Origin: Rhabditoides inermis
Taxonomy: Eukaryota; Nematoda; Chromadorea; Rhabditida; Rhabditidae
NCBI GenBank assembly: GCA_963966185.1
Contig: CAWZYM010000114.1
Location: 876,001-940,000, forward strand
Length of the DNA: 64,000 nt
Reading direction: 5' to 3'
Notes under the pieces: model-generated
Told to the model about the DNA's origin: nothing
The model's database searches: none
What the model saw: the letters and a program-made list of their open reading frames with translations, nothing else
Position numbers and translations under genes: made by a program
Part shown: positions 12,814 to 23,817 of the stretch, one piece after another
How positions within the stretch are numbered: position 1 is the stretch's first letter
Layout: every line of letters begins with the position of its first letter

Positions 12814-14040
12814 CTCTACTCTCTATCTTCCATAGTTCTGTGTCGCATTATGCACATGAACTTTGCGTGAACTTTCGACCCAAAAACGAGAGACGAGACA
12901 TTTAAAATAAGTACCATAAATACAACGAAAAATCGAAATAACTTTATAATCATAATCTCACTCAGAAATGGAACGCGCTGCGGCTGCCGACTCACCCGAA
13001 AGCACGCAGATGGAACAGGGACTGAAGCTCAAGTGTGAGTTGTGATAACAGTACGTTCATTACCGTGTACATATGAGAGAGACTGAGAGAGACTGGGACT
13101 CAAGCTGAAGTTATACAACTTTTATTTTCATTTTTTTCATCACGACGTAGTGTAGTGGTTAGATGTTCGCTATGCTCGGTGAGTCGGGGATACGATGAGG
13201 ATAGGATACCTTCCCATTCATATTAAGTCATTCTGGAACTTGTGTGTGCACTTTTCCCGTTGCTGTTGATCTACTATTCACTATGACTCACTACACCAAA
13301 TGGAAGTGAGCAATATATGCACAACACTTAGTTGGACACAACGGTATTGTGGGAAGTACATATACAAGTACAAAACACGCCATCCCACAAGATGATACTT
13401 GGACATTTGCAACTCATCCAAAATGCAGTGGATGCGAAGAGCAAAGAGCCTTTGTCGCTTTGTACCATCACTTCTCAAGTTGTGGCCTAGAGAAAGGAGT
13501 AGAGAGTAGATAACGACATGAGCATGAGCTTCCAAAATAGGCGAGAGCTGTTGTTGCAATTTCGTGGGACTATGGACTATGGTGTAGTGTAATAATTGAC
13601 AAGTGAGCTCTGCGGAATAATCTCTTGAATCTCGAACTATGTACATACCTTCACTTTTACATTTCCTTTACCTTTACCTCACCATGACAAGCGTCTCCCG
13701 ACCTTACCTTTACCTCACCATGACGTAAGTTACTCTTTACAGTAGTTCGCGGTGTTGCACTGACCGGAAGTGGGATGCTGGCCGTTCTTCTACTCGTCTG
13801 CTGCTGGTTCGTCTCCATACAGGCAAGTTTCACACATACACACTTCAGATATTCCAGACTTTAACAAAGAAATAAAGTTGTCAGTCGTAGTTGCCTTTAA
13901 AAACCTTCCTTTGCAAAACACCATTATTGATTTATTGATTTCTGTAAACAATCGCTTTTCAGCTGCGCGCGTGGCGGTTCATGCGGAACACGGCGAGAGT
14001 GAGACGTCGCGAAATGAAGCGATTCCTCTACCAACTGTGA
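9560..14040 (+). CDS. multi-pass membrane protein, unrecognised
   Basis: Seven exons: 9560-9706, 11120-11233, 12517-12594, 12628-12715, 12966-13034, 13743-13822, 13963-14040; phases agree and give 217 codons plus stop. A polar, basic N-terminal cytosolic segment is followed by four hydrophobic stretches (around CMIINMCNAFTCLLMA, GLVIIWAFYALY, VDIFVIIGCAYAL and SGMLAVLLLVCCWFVSI) and a strongly basic C terminus. I cannot name the family; a four-pass topology with both ends cytosolic is the simplest reading. Two splice oddities: the third intron is only 33 nt and contains an in-frame stop, and the last intron uses a GC donor (CAG/gcaagt). Intron 1 carries a TIR element. The ATG directly follows a TTTTTAG acceptor. 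Confidence 0.68.
10163..11060. mobile_element. TIR-bounded element in intron 1 of the multi-pass membrane gene
   Basis: About 100 bp at 10163-10264 is repeated in inverted orientation at 10959-11060 with only a few mismatches (core: ATTTAATTTGTATGCATTGC and its complement). About 0.7 kb lies between, with no recognisable transposase. This is the structure of a non-autonomous DNA transposon or foldback element. The left end merges into a CT tract, so termini and target duplication are unclear. Confidence 0.7.
11461..11528 (+). other. tRNA-like sequence (degenerate)
   Basis: Contains a good B box (GGTTCGATTCC) and a weak A box (GTTGTGGTAACGCG). A TTCACGA stretch lies where an anticodon loop would be, but acceptor and anticodon stems pair poorly. 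Probably a tRNA pseudogene or tRNA-derived SINE head inside an intron. Confidence 0.4.
13141..13200 (+). other. tRNA-like 5' half
   Basis: TAGTGTAGTGGTTAGATGTTCGC looks like a tRNA D-arm/A-box region and is followed by GTGAGTCGGGGATACGATGA, a decayed T-arm region. Not a functional tRNA as read. It sits in an intron of the multi-pass membrane gene. Confidence 0.3.
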
Positions 14041-14414
14041 TCCAGTGATTATTGATTAATTGATTAATCATTGTTCTCCATTTCTTGCTCTACTTACGTG
14101 TAATTGTGTTTGCTCATAAAGGCTATTTCATATTATATGTATGAATTGAATTACTGTATTATTGATACTGCCGATATCAATAATACAACAGTTTACGTGA
14201 AGGTTGTTCGCTCTTGGCGGGATGGTGAAGAGGGTTCATTTTTATGTGATTTGATAGTTTGTGAATTTCCACGATTGAAATCACCATGGAAAGAGGATTT
14301 GAAGGAAACGCAATGTGATAGTGGCGATATCTCCATGGATTCAGCCGGAGAGAGGAGGGAAGGTCTTGGATACACTGAAAACACGCTGGCAGTCTGCACT
14401 TCAATATTCAGACA
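14041..14414. other. intergenic, two same-strand genes 374 bp apart
   Basis: Spacer between the multi-pass membrane gene and the Ly6-domain gene. It ends in ATATTCAGACA directly before the downstream ATG, a possible spliced-leader acceptor, so a loose operon is possible. A 104-codon open frame across it shows no recognisable motif and is not called. Confidence 0.5.
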
Positions 14415-15072
14415 ATGAAGCGGTATCTCGTTGGATTCATTTGCGTTGTACTTGTAACAGGTAAGGGAGAGAGAGGGATAGAGGGAGAGAGAGAGAGAGT
14501 TACCTCTCTCCAGTCGCTGACTGTGCCGTGAAGATCAAGTGCTACAACTGTCTCACCCCCTGGAACGCTGAGAATGTCGATGAGGTGGGATTTCATCAAG
14601 ATTTCTTTTTTTAAAGTTTTTTTTCGTGATTAATATTTAGTATCGCAAAAAACGCAGACAACATTGTCGATACATTTCACTTAGTACTTCGAAGTTGGAA
14701 TGTACGAAGTACCTAATTTGGAGTAGTTTGAAGTACTTTGTACTTCAAAAGAAGGCAAATCAGAGTACGTGTGAGTGTGATATTTCATTTTTCGATCCAT
14801 GTACTCCTTGATTGGTTAACTTTACAAAGCTGGTTTTGGAGTTCGTTATTTGATTTGAGGATGCCTGCATGCTTCACTTTTTTTAACAAAATTTCTTTTG
14901 TTTCAGCTCTGCAGCGAAGCGAACTTCTGCACCGGCTACTGGTGCACCAAGGGACCGGACAGCAAGTGTGAGTCCTCTATCTTCCGCTCTCTCTCTCTCT
15001 CTCTCCCTCTTTCCTTCTCTCTTCTCTCTCTCTCTCTTTTTCTCTCCCTCTTTTTCTCTCTTTTTTCTCTCA

Positions 15073-15138
<66 letters not shown>

Positions 15139-15445
15139 TCACACTCCCATTCAGCCAGCGGAATTCTGCACGGTTGCACGGATATCGCGCCTATCGAAAC
15201 CAGTGGAACAGGTAAACAAGTAAACAAACAAACAAACAAATCCTTCAAAATAATTCGAATCATGAGAGAGAAAGAAAAAAACGTTTGAGAATTCCCGTTC
15301 AGCGTGTCAGTTTGTGCAATCCAACAAGTCACTGTCGTACAAGAACTGCTACTGCAACAACATCGAGTTCTGCAATGGAGGAGGAAGGGTTGGGGGACTG
15401 ATTGCTCCGGCCAGTCTCCTCGCGAGTGTCCTCTACTTGCTGTGA
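14415..15445 (+). CDS. GPI-anchored Ly6/uPAR (three-finger) domain protein
   Basis: Five exons: 14415-14460, 14514-14584, 14907-14967, 15155-15211, 15303-15445, consistent phases, 125 codons plus stop. Signal peptide MKRYLVGFICVVLVTVADC, then a single LU-type domain: KIKCYNCLTPW at the start, LCSEANFCTGYWCTKG in the middle, ...GCTDI..., and the closing CYCNNIEFCN signature. A hydrophobic C-terminal tail (GGLIAPASLLASVLYLL) with no cytosolic residues indicates GPI anchoring. Nematode proteins of this type (ODR-2/HOT-like) sit on the surface of neurons and other cells and modulate signalling; the specific role is not visible. An AATAAA follows at about 15581. The gene looks intact. Confidence 0.85.
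14990..15142 (+). repeat. CT microsatellite in intron
   Basis: About 150 bp of (CT)n interrupted by TTT, TTTT and CCC, filling the third intron of the Ly6-domain gene and running almost to the 3' splice site. Confidence 0.9.
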
Positions 15446-17341
15446 ACGCCTTCTCAAGTTATGTTTTTTCTCGCTGTGAAGTCCAGTTTTCCAGTTTACA
15501 ATTTTGTATCTTATTTCAATATTGCATGTTATGGTTTCTGGCTTTTACAGTAGCGATATGTTTATTGAGCGTTTCGTAGTAATAAAGGGGGGTTTTATAC
15601 AGTCGCTTTTGATGAGAGTTTCGTTGATGTGATGCGGTTCTGAAAAATAATACACTTTTTCAAATCATTGAAAAATAATTACCTGAATTTTCTTCACAAC
15701 GCACTCGGTCGCCAGTGAGATGCAACAGAAACCTGCAAAAATTTGTGTCACCCGGCGGACTCGAACCCTGAACTCCAATCCAACTGGTGCGCATATTTAC
15801 ACTGCGCCACACTCACCGATCATGAAAGCGAGATGGATGAACAGCTCGCGAAGGTGGTTTTGGAATGAGAGCGCAATGTTCCTGAATTAGTGCAATAACT
15901 AACAAAACAAAAAAAACACCTTATGCTGTATTCAAATAGCAAGTAAGTAAAACGGACGAAAAAGTTACACAACAACTGTAACTTTCCTTACGTTCATGTG
16001 ATCATATAATTGTAGGTGTACCTTTGATCATATTAATATTGTTACATGCAACAAACAATTGATGAATAGAAAACGTTGTTACACCACCTCACTTTGCCTG
16101 TTCCCTCCTCTCGAATGGTCTCTTCTTGGTCTGATATCCGTGTCCTGTTGTGATGAGTGGAATGGCGGGCAGAATGTGCATGAGAGCGCGGCTGAACCTG
16201 AAAAAAAAACTACTGCTAGAAAAGTTTGTCTGAAATATCGTCTGATTGGTTAACATCGCTTCAGATTTCCATGCTCAAAAGTAAGTTGTTGTATGTTTTG
16301 GATCCCATTGGAAGGTACATACATTTCAAATTTCTTTCATAGATCTCAAGAATCAAACATGATTCAATATCCATGGCGATCAAACGTTTCTAAAAAAAGT
16401 TGAATGTGAATAGAGTTATCAAATAATCATTTTTTACTGAAAAAAAAAATAAAATAAACCATGGAGAAAACGCATACGTTTCACGAACATATCATAGAGC
16501 TTCAACTCAAACATGACTCAATAACAATTTGAGAAGCTGATGTGTGCACTTAATAATTAAAAGCTGACAAAAATCCCACTTGCATACTAATATTTACTAT
16601 GGTGTCTGTCTGTTTGTCCTTCCGGAGAGATATCTCTTTTCAAAGTCTCTCAGTTGTGTCTTTTTTGATAGGAATATGTCTAAATATAACAATAATGGAT
16701 TGAGTCAGTTGAAAAAGACAAAATTTCTATCTTCAACAAATAACTTTGACAAAACGAAAAGTTGAAGAGTTAAAGTTAAGTAAAATGTTTCGAGACGTCA
16801 ATAGATAGTGCTTTCTAACGATCAAACTAAGCTCAAACTGTTTCAAACTCCTTCACACGTGCGCACAACGTGTTAGGGCGCGCCAGTCGGCTTTTTTCTC
16901 GGAGTCATTGTAGACGTAATATAGAACTATGTATTGTTTCTTTCTTCAGTTGAAACTAACTTTTGAGTTTATTACTTGTACTCTTGTACATATTCAGCCT
17001 GAAATTCCGCTTTTCGATGCAGTACAGTGTCGAGTGGAAGTGAGGTGAGGTGAGAATCGAGTTCACCTTACATGTCATTTGGCAAGCACAGGCGGTGAAA
17101 TTATATTTTTAGAACGTGAGAGAGTAGACAGTAGGGAGAGAAGACTGTAGAGAAGAGAGTAGTACTTTCTGTTTAAAAAGTGTTTACATAACTGTCTCTC
17201 GAAAGTCGCAATGACTGCTGCAGATGTGAGAATAGAAGAGTAGACAGACGGTACCATAGTACTGTCTCTAGAAAGTTGTTGTCACCGCAGGGACGTGAAA
17301 GTATACAGAGAAAGAGATAGCGAGACAGTGGGAGAGGGAGA

Positions 17342-17394
<53 letters not shown>

Positions 17395-17883
17395 GGGAGG
17401 AGGAGGGAGATAGGATGGAAAGTAGACAGAACAGTGTAGAGGAGAAATAGATGGGGCGGTACATCTGTGAAACATAAAATAAGTGAAAAAAGTAGGAGAG
17501 ATAGTTAGAAAAGACAAAAATTAAGCTACATATACAAAATACATATAACTTGAACACTTCAACTACAACTCTTGCGTGTATGTATCTTCGCAAGAGTCAT
17601 TAGAGATAGAGAGCAATCAACTATCAAACATGCAAGACGAACTATTCTTCTATTTTTGTATACCTAGTGCGGAGGCGCGCGACAGCGCGCCGGAGCGCTA
17701 GTCAAAGACATCGAGATAATTCAATCACGGATTCCGGTATATTTATCAATTGTTGATTTGGAAACCTTAATCAAATCAATAAGGTCAGAAAAAACGCTCA
17801 AAAGACAAATCACTCAGAATGTCTTCTTTTTTATCTATCCCGCTTGTAATACCGCTCCAACTGTCTCTCTCATTACGATTCGC
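15446..17883. other. intergenic between convergent genes
   Basis: The Ly6-domain gene (+) and the ionotropic-receptor gene (-) end towards each other. AT-rich sequence holds an AATAAA at 15581, a tRNA-like segment (15747-15817), one ATACGTTTCA motif at 16474, a GA tract (17330-17392) and a GC-rich palindromic patch near 17665-17700. No supported coding exon. Confidence 0.5.
15747..15817 (-). other. tRNA-like sequence (degenerate)
   Basis: On the minus strand GTGGCGCAGTGTAAATATGCGC resembles an A box and D-arm, and GGGTTCGAGTCC is a good B box. The T and acceptor stems do not pair well. Likely a tRNA pseudogene or SINE head. Confidence 0.4.
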
Positions 17884-18541
17884 TCACACTGTCTCTTCGC
17901 TCAATGTGGGGGGTTTTCTCACGGTGAATACGGTAATATAAAAAAAAACATAATAATCCCACTCGTCTCTCAGCTGTTTGTTGTTTTTGCTGAACGGGAA
18001 TGCGACAAAGTACGTGAGGCCCTCCTCGTCACTGAAAATGTAGAGAGATTTTGATAATCAATCAATAATCAGTATAATTAATCAATAAATCGTCTGATCA
18101 ATCAACAATTTTGAAGGGGAAATCCTACTTTATTGAACATTGATGTTCTCAACCGTCTCATAATGTGGCTGTGAAACGTATGGTCATTACATTCATTATT
18201 TTCTGGTTTATTTTTCTAGGTCATCACTACACCTGGAAAAATCATATCTATTGCATATCTACCGTAGTATATTTTAGATATCACCCTTACCGGCTGTTGC
18301 TACCATATCACCGTATACCTACCGTACACCCCTACCGTATGATTGTGTGTATCTACCGTACCCCCTACCGTATAGCTATCTTGTCTCGGTCCCTGTCCAG
18401 CCATGTGACAGTAGATGGGAGAAAGGCGCCGTCGATAGTGGACTGGTAGATGCCACCGTGTCTGGAGAGAGAGAGTGAGAGAGAGAGAAGAGAGAGAGAA
18501 AGAGAGTAGAGAGAGGGAGAGAGAGAGAGAGAGAAAAAGAG

Positions 18542-18572
<31 letters not shown>

Positions 18573-18605
18573 TGAGGGAGAGAGAGAAGAGAGAGAGAGG
18601 GGGGG

Positions 18606-18656
<51 letters not shown>

Positions 18657-19155
18657 TCACTTGAGATCGTCTTCTATGGCTGGCTGTCCGCGTCGCATCC
18701 GCATCGGCTCCTTGGCGAGAACGTTCTCAACGTTTACATTTAAAATTAGGTATTGATAAAACAATTAATTCAATATCAACTAAATGGTTGAAATAAATAA
18801 AATGTGTGTGTGTGTTTTATTACTTGAATCAAGCGGAACGATTGCTGAAACTCTTTCGTATTCCTGCACATCTGAAACAATTCCGTTTGATGATCATTTG
18901 CTAACTTCGAGAACCTTTCATGACAACACTGTCAAGAGATACTGTAGTATGTACACTGACACTGTAGCACAACGTACAAAGAGATATATGTGTCACATTC
19001 TTGATGCCGGCAGTAATAATAAATAAATAATTAAATACAAAAAAGTTTAATTTGTATACCTGGAACCGGAGACAGCTGCTATCCGTGGAGCAGAGGGCGG
19101 TCTGCGCGTCGAAGCCAGTGAAGAAGGCGCGGCCACGTTCCACCAGGTCTTGGGG

Positions 19156-19210
<55 letters not shown>

Positions 19211-19284
19211 GTTTCTCTCTCTCTCTTTCTTTCTATCTCTCTCTCTCTCTTTTTTTTCTCTTCCTCCTTCTATCTCTTTCTCAC

Positions 19285-19321
<37 letters not shown>

Positions 19322-22300
19322 TTCTTTCTTTCTTTCTATCTCTCCTCCTCTTTCTGTATCCCTTCATAATTGTGAAAATTTGAGAGCTTAGCTGCATAAG
19401 TTTCTAGCTTTCATTATCATCGATTGATATAACAGTCTGTTCAATGAATGTCTTGTTGCATGAAACTTGTTTATTTTTCTCTCTCCCTCTCTTTATCCCT
19501 ATATCTATTCCCAATATTTATTTCTTACACTCTTTTTATCTCTGTCTCCCACTAATTTTGAGTACTTCTTCATTTTTCATTTTTGTAGAAGTTTTTTATA
19601 CTTGCATACGTTTCAACTTCGTATTATTACCGATTCCAATAACAGCCACTTCAATTGGTCCAAGGTTTGTCTCACTGTATCAATATATTATTATATTCTT
19701 CTAACTGCTGTCTCTCTTTTTTTCCCTCTCGTTCACTTTCCTCGTCCTCCCTACCTCTCTCTCTAACTCTTCTTGCTCTCTGATCTATTTTCTCTCTCCC
19801 CTCTCCCCTCTCTCTCACTCTCCCCACCCACCCAATGCTTGATTGAGTGTGTAGAAGGGCACGTTGTAGCTGATCGGAGAGGCGAGATTCGCGTACATCA
19901 TCGAATTGTAAACCTGAAATTGATATTTTTATTTATTTATTACTGCCGGGATCAACATATGTATTACTGCCGGAAAACAAATAAATAAATAGATTGATAT
20001 AGTGAACTCGATAAGACACATTTGTTATAAACAATTCGAAAACTGATTGATTAGTACACGATAAAATCGACCTATGTACGTTTCAGCCACGTATTATCAG
20101 CGACAAGTAACAGTCACGTTAATGGCTCGATGTTTCGCGTAGTATAAATAAATTACAAAATGAACTTTGATAAATCGACAACGATACAGTACACCCGACC
20201 TCGAATAGGAAGAACATGCAATTGCAAGTTGATAAATTGATCATAATAACTAATAAACCTATACATCGATAACTTTAACCGACCTCGAACAGGAAGAACA
20301 TGCATATGCACTTGAGCGCCTTGAACAGTCGATGCGAGAGGGTGGGTAGGAGGGGCGAGAACGAGAGCGAGGCCTGTGGGGGGCTCTTCAAAACATTTTC
20401 GAACACATCGGAGTACCTTGCTATTCCTTCGAAATACTTCGGAATTGCCTTCGAAGAGATTGTCCACACCTTGATTGTGGAAACTCACGAGCTCACGACA
20501 CTTTGTCTTATTGCGACTCGATGATTGACTTTGTGTTGGTATTCTATTCTACCGTGATCCATCGTTTTGTAGATTGTATATACACATGTTGATATGCTGT
20601 GCGCAGCATGTTTACGTGTAGCCGTAATTTGTAAATATTTATTTACCTGAACACTAAGTTAGTCACACATGTCGATGGCGTCTTGTTCACGGTGAACACA
20701 TTTGTGAACCGACTACTGGTTCCCAGGCATCCATCAAGGTTCCCGTCGAAACAACATTACACAACACTTGAATACGCACCTTCATCGCCATCCAGAACAT
20801 CCTTGCAGTGTTCTTCTCTTTTTCATTGTTGTTGCGGTCAACCATGTGGTGTGCGGTCCACTGCGTCAGGAATCTGGAAAAAGGGTTTATGTCAGTGATT
20901 GTCCTTCTTTTTGAACCTTTTGCTAACCACGCTGCCGCGAACATACGTTTTAGGAACCACAACGTGAGTTGCAGAGAGCCCGGCGAAATCATGTAACATT
21001 TTCTCACTGGACACATGACGTGCTCTAATTAGCATAGAACGATTCGCCATTTCGCGCTGATTCTAACGGTATTTTATTTATGGGATCATGTACCCTGTAA
21101 AGTAGTTAAAATCGGTAAAAAGTGATACGATGACGTCATATTTCTTTGATCAAGCCGCCATCGCTCAAAGTGAGTAATGAAAAATGCCAACATAAGAGCC
21201 GTTATTCAACGAGTACGTATTGATTACAGTCAAACAAAACCTAGTGGTACTATTATAAACGAATATGTTCATTATTTAACTATCGATGACGTCATCAGTG
21301 CTTTGATCTAGCCGCCCTCTGTCGCACTTTCCCTATGTGAGCGCGCGCTCTGGGGCGCGGCGCCGTGCGGAATTAGAGCGCAATGTGAACGATGAACCAT
21401 ATGAACATTATATATTTTTGAAATCAGCTTGAAATGAACTACATTAATGAACTTAATGCTATACCATATCCAAATATTTGAAAATCTCATTGTGGTCCCT
21501 ACATACGTTTCACGAATAACTCAAAACGCGCATGTGCGTGAAATCGTCAATGTATGAGAATTGATCGTTAAGGAAACTGTAAACGTAAATATGATTTATG
21601 ATTGATATCGGATAATTGTTACAAAATGTATATACACCAACCTCAACATAAACACGGCAAGAAGCGTGCAGAACAGAACGATCCACACCTGAACACTAAG
21701 TTAGAGCATACGTTTCGATTGAACACGTTGCATTCTACAGATCATACGTTTCAATTGAAGAGAAATACGTTTCACTTTACAGGTACAACGGAAGACGTGC
21801 CTTATGCACAATCGCTCTCCACTATTCGAAGAAAGAAAGACTAAGAGTGTCTTACTTTGAATGATAAAAAGTAAATAAATTATCACCTCTGTCGAGAAGG
21901 CGTTCAATATGAAGTTCTTGAGGCACACTTCCGAGGGCGAAGAGACGATGTACACTGTCTACAAAATATCATTGAAAAATCCAAACATTGGTATCAGGTT
22001 CATGTATGTTGTGGCAAAAGATTGTGGATGTAGTTCATGAGCACGGATAAGTTGGATATGAAACGTATGTTTAAAAAAACTAAAAACGACAACGGGTTGA
22101 ATTAGAAATAAAGACAACCTGGAGGAAGAAACAACGGAAGAGGCTATAGGAGCAACATGGTACATAAATTTAAATACATATGTACCTGGAAGAACCTCGT
22201 CGGATAGCTGAAATGTACTGCTTGCGCTCGTTCGAGAGTGATGCGCATCGACAGACCACACATGTCGATGGCGTCTCGTTCCAAGAGGCCCATCACCTGA

Positions 22301-22953
22301 AGGGGTCTCTCTCTCTCTCTCTCTCTCTCGACACTCACCCCCGACCAGCTGCCGTTACTCCTCTTGCTTCCGAAGTCATACTGTATCCCATAAGTCTCCT
22401 TGAGATCCACGATCGTGATGTTGCGACGCATGATACTGTATGAGCGAATTGGGATACTGTGGTTGGGTTTTTACAGTTACGGGGGCTAAGATACAGTTAC
22501 ACACGGTACGCACTGAAAACAGCATTACGTTTCACTGTCGAGAAGTCAGTAGACGAAATATCCGATTTGATCGGTCTACGTGTTTTTTAACAAAAAAGAT
22601 TGTGGGGAAAAAGTAGTCAACAAATATCGACATCCAATCATTTTACCTGAATGCGAGTCGAATAATCTCCACTTCTGATCCGGGATGCGGGCAGTCTGGC
22701 GCCTACAACTTTTTTTAAACTTTTTTTGTTTATACAACGTATATGCATTTCACATACAACTTTCCGATTTATACTTTATACAAACACCAGTCTCTTTGCT
22801 CTCACCCAGACGCGATACAGCAGAGTGTTTGATATACGTTGTTCTCCAATTTGGACACTTCGGACTGAGTTCACCATCGCAGCTCACCTTGAAGCACGCG
22901 GTGACGTCTTTCTCCGCTGTGAATAGGCCGACTCGCACGGGTTCTCTCGACAT
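17884..22953 (-). CDS. ionotropic receptor (iGluR/IR-like) ligand-gated channel
   Basis: Fourteen exons right to left: 22953-22875, 22695-22647, 22435-22339, 22296-22186, 21958-21887, 21688-21642, 20873-20780, 20373-20284, 19913-19832, 19148-19060, 18871-18824, 18725-18661, 18461-18369, 18031-17884. All phases match; 387 codons plus stop. S1 half: SNGSWSGVMGLLERDAIDMC and ITLERAQAVHFSYPTRFF match the iGluR/IR ligand-binding fold. TM1 is VWIVLFCTLLAVFML; TM3 is the CICMFFLFEVYNSMMYANLAS segment, equivalent to the conserved SYTANLAAF region; S2 follows with Cys residues and FVAFPFS. There is no amino-terminal domain, as in insect IRs and the divergent nematode IR-like set. The last exon gives only a weak hydrophobic segment, so TM4 may be missing from the model. 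The acceptor of exon 12 (TTGAG) is weak. Confidence 0.75.
18236..18368 (-). repeat. TACGGTAGG array next to a splice donor
   Basis: Directly downstream (minus strand) of the ATACG/gtaggg donor of the thirteenth exon, the motif TACGGTAG(GGG) recurs at least four times, each resembling the donor itself. Confidence 0.7.
18466..18656. repeat. GA microsatellite
   Basis: About 190 bp of (GA)n with scattered interruptions, in an intron of the ionotropic-receptor gene; reads as CT on the sense (minus) strand and fills the intron up to the acceptor. Confidence 0.9.
21708..21774 (+). promoter_or_regulatory. cluster of three ATACGTTTCA motifs
   Basis: ATACGTTTCG at 21708, ATACGTTTCA at 21744 and at 21765, same orientation, within 67 bp of one intron of the ionotropic-receptor gene and antisense to it. 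The densest occurrence of the window-wide motif. Function unknown; possible piRNA promoter element. Confidence 0.5.
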
Positions 22954-22955
22954 TC

Positions 22956-23152
22956 CTGAAAACTAATTTCAAAAAAACACACACAAAAAAGAGAACAGAC
23001 AAATGTGGCAAAACACAGGTATAAAGTGTCAGGCGGAAGCGGGAAATAATGGAGGGAAACATGAACATCCCATAATAACAACGAGTAATGCAATGAATTG
23101 GTCAGCTTCTCTCTCTCCCTCTCCCTCCTCTCTCTCTCTCTCTCTCTCCCTC

Positions 23153-23211
<59 letters not shown>

Positions 23212-23817
23212 CTCTGCATCCGTAATTGTGCTTGAAACGGAGCGAGTTCAAGTGTGTCCATTCCATTTCTGTGTGTCTCTGGGTAAATACATTGCGCAGT
23301 CGCGGCTATCGCATTTCACGCCAGGGCTGGTCAGTCAGTCCGCTCACTTTTCTCGCCCCCACCAGCCACCATGCATTATTCATGTTCAAAGTGAGACGTC
23401 TTCTGAATTGAGTGAGACTAGAAAAACTTCATGATAAACAAGAGGGGTTAAAAATGTGCGCACTATGCTTCATTGATGAACAAAATTGATATCAATCACA
23501 TGATACAAACACAAATGACATCTCCACTCTCAAATAAACGTCTTCATTCACTTTGCACAAAGAATTCAATAAATGCATATCAACAAATTTGGAAATGAAT
23601 AAATATTCTCATTAAAAGTCTATCACAGACGGGTGTTGGTCGAAGGCACGCAATGAAACACACACAACCACAAAAATTTCGCTTTGGAAAGATGCTATAA
23701 AAAATAGAAAGTGAGGGAAAAGGGACAGGAAGAAAAAAGAGGGGAAATAGGGATAGAATGAGAAAACAAATACATATACAAGTAAGAGCACAGAGATGAA
23801 GAAGGACAGATGTTCGT
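22956..23817. other. intergenic between tandem minus-strand genes
   Basis: Lies between the 5' end of the ionotropic-receptor gene and the 3' end of the epimerase gene. Contains a CT/CCCT tract (23107-23216) and AT-rich sequence with TTTATT-type minus-strand poly(A) signals. No supported exon. Confidence 0.5.
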
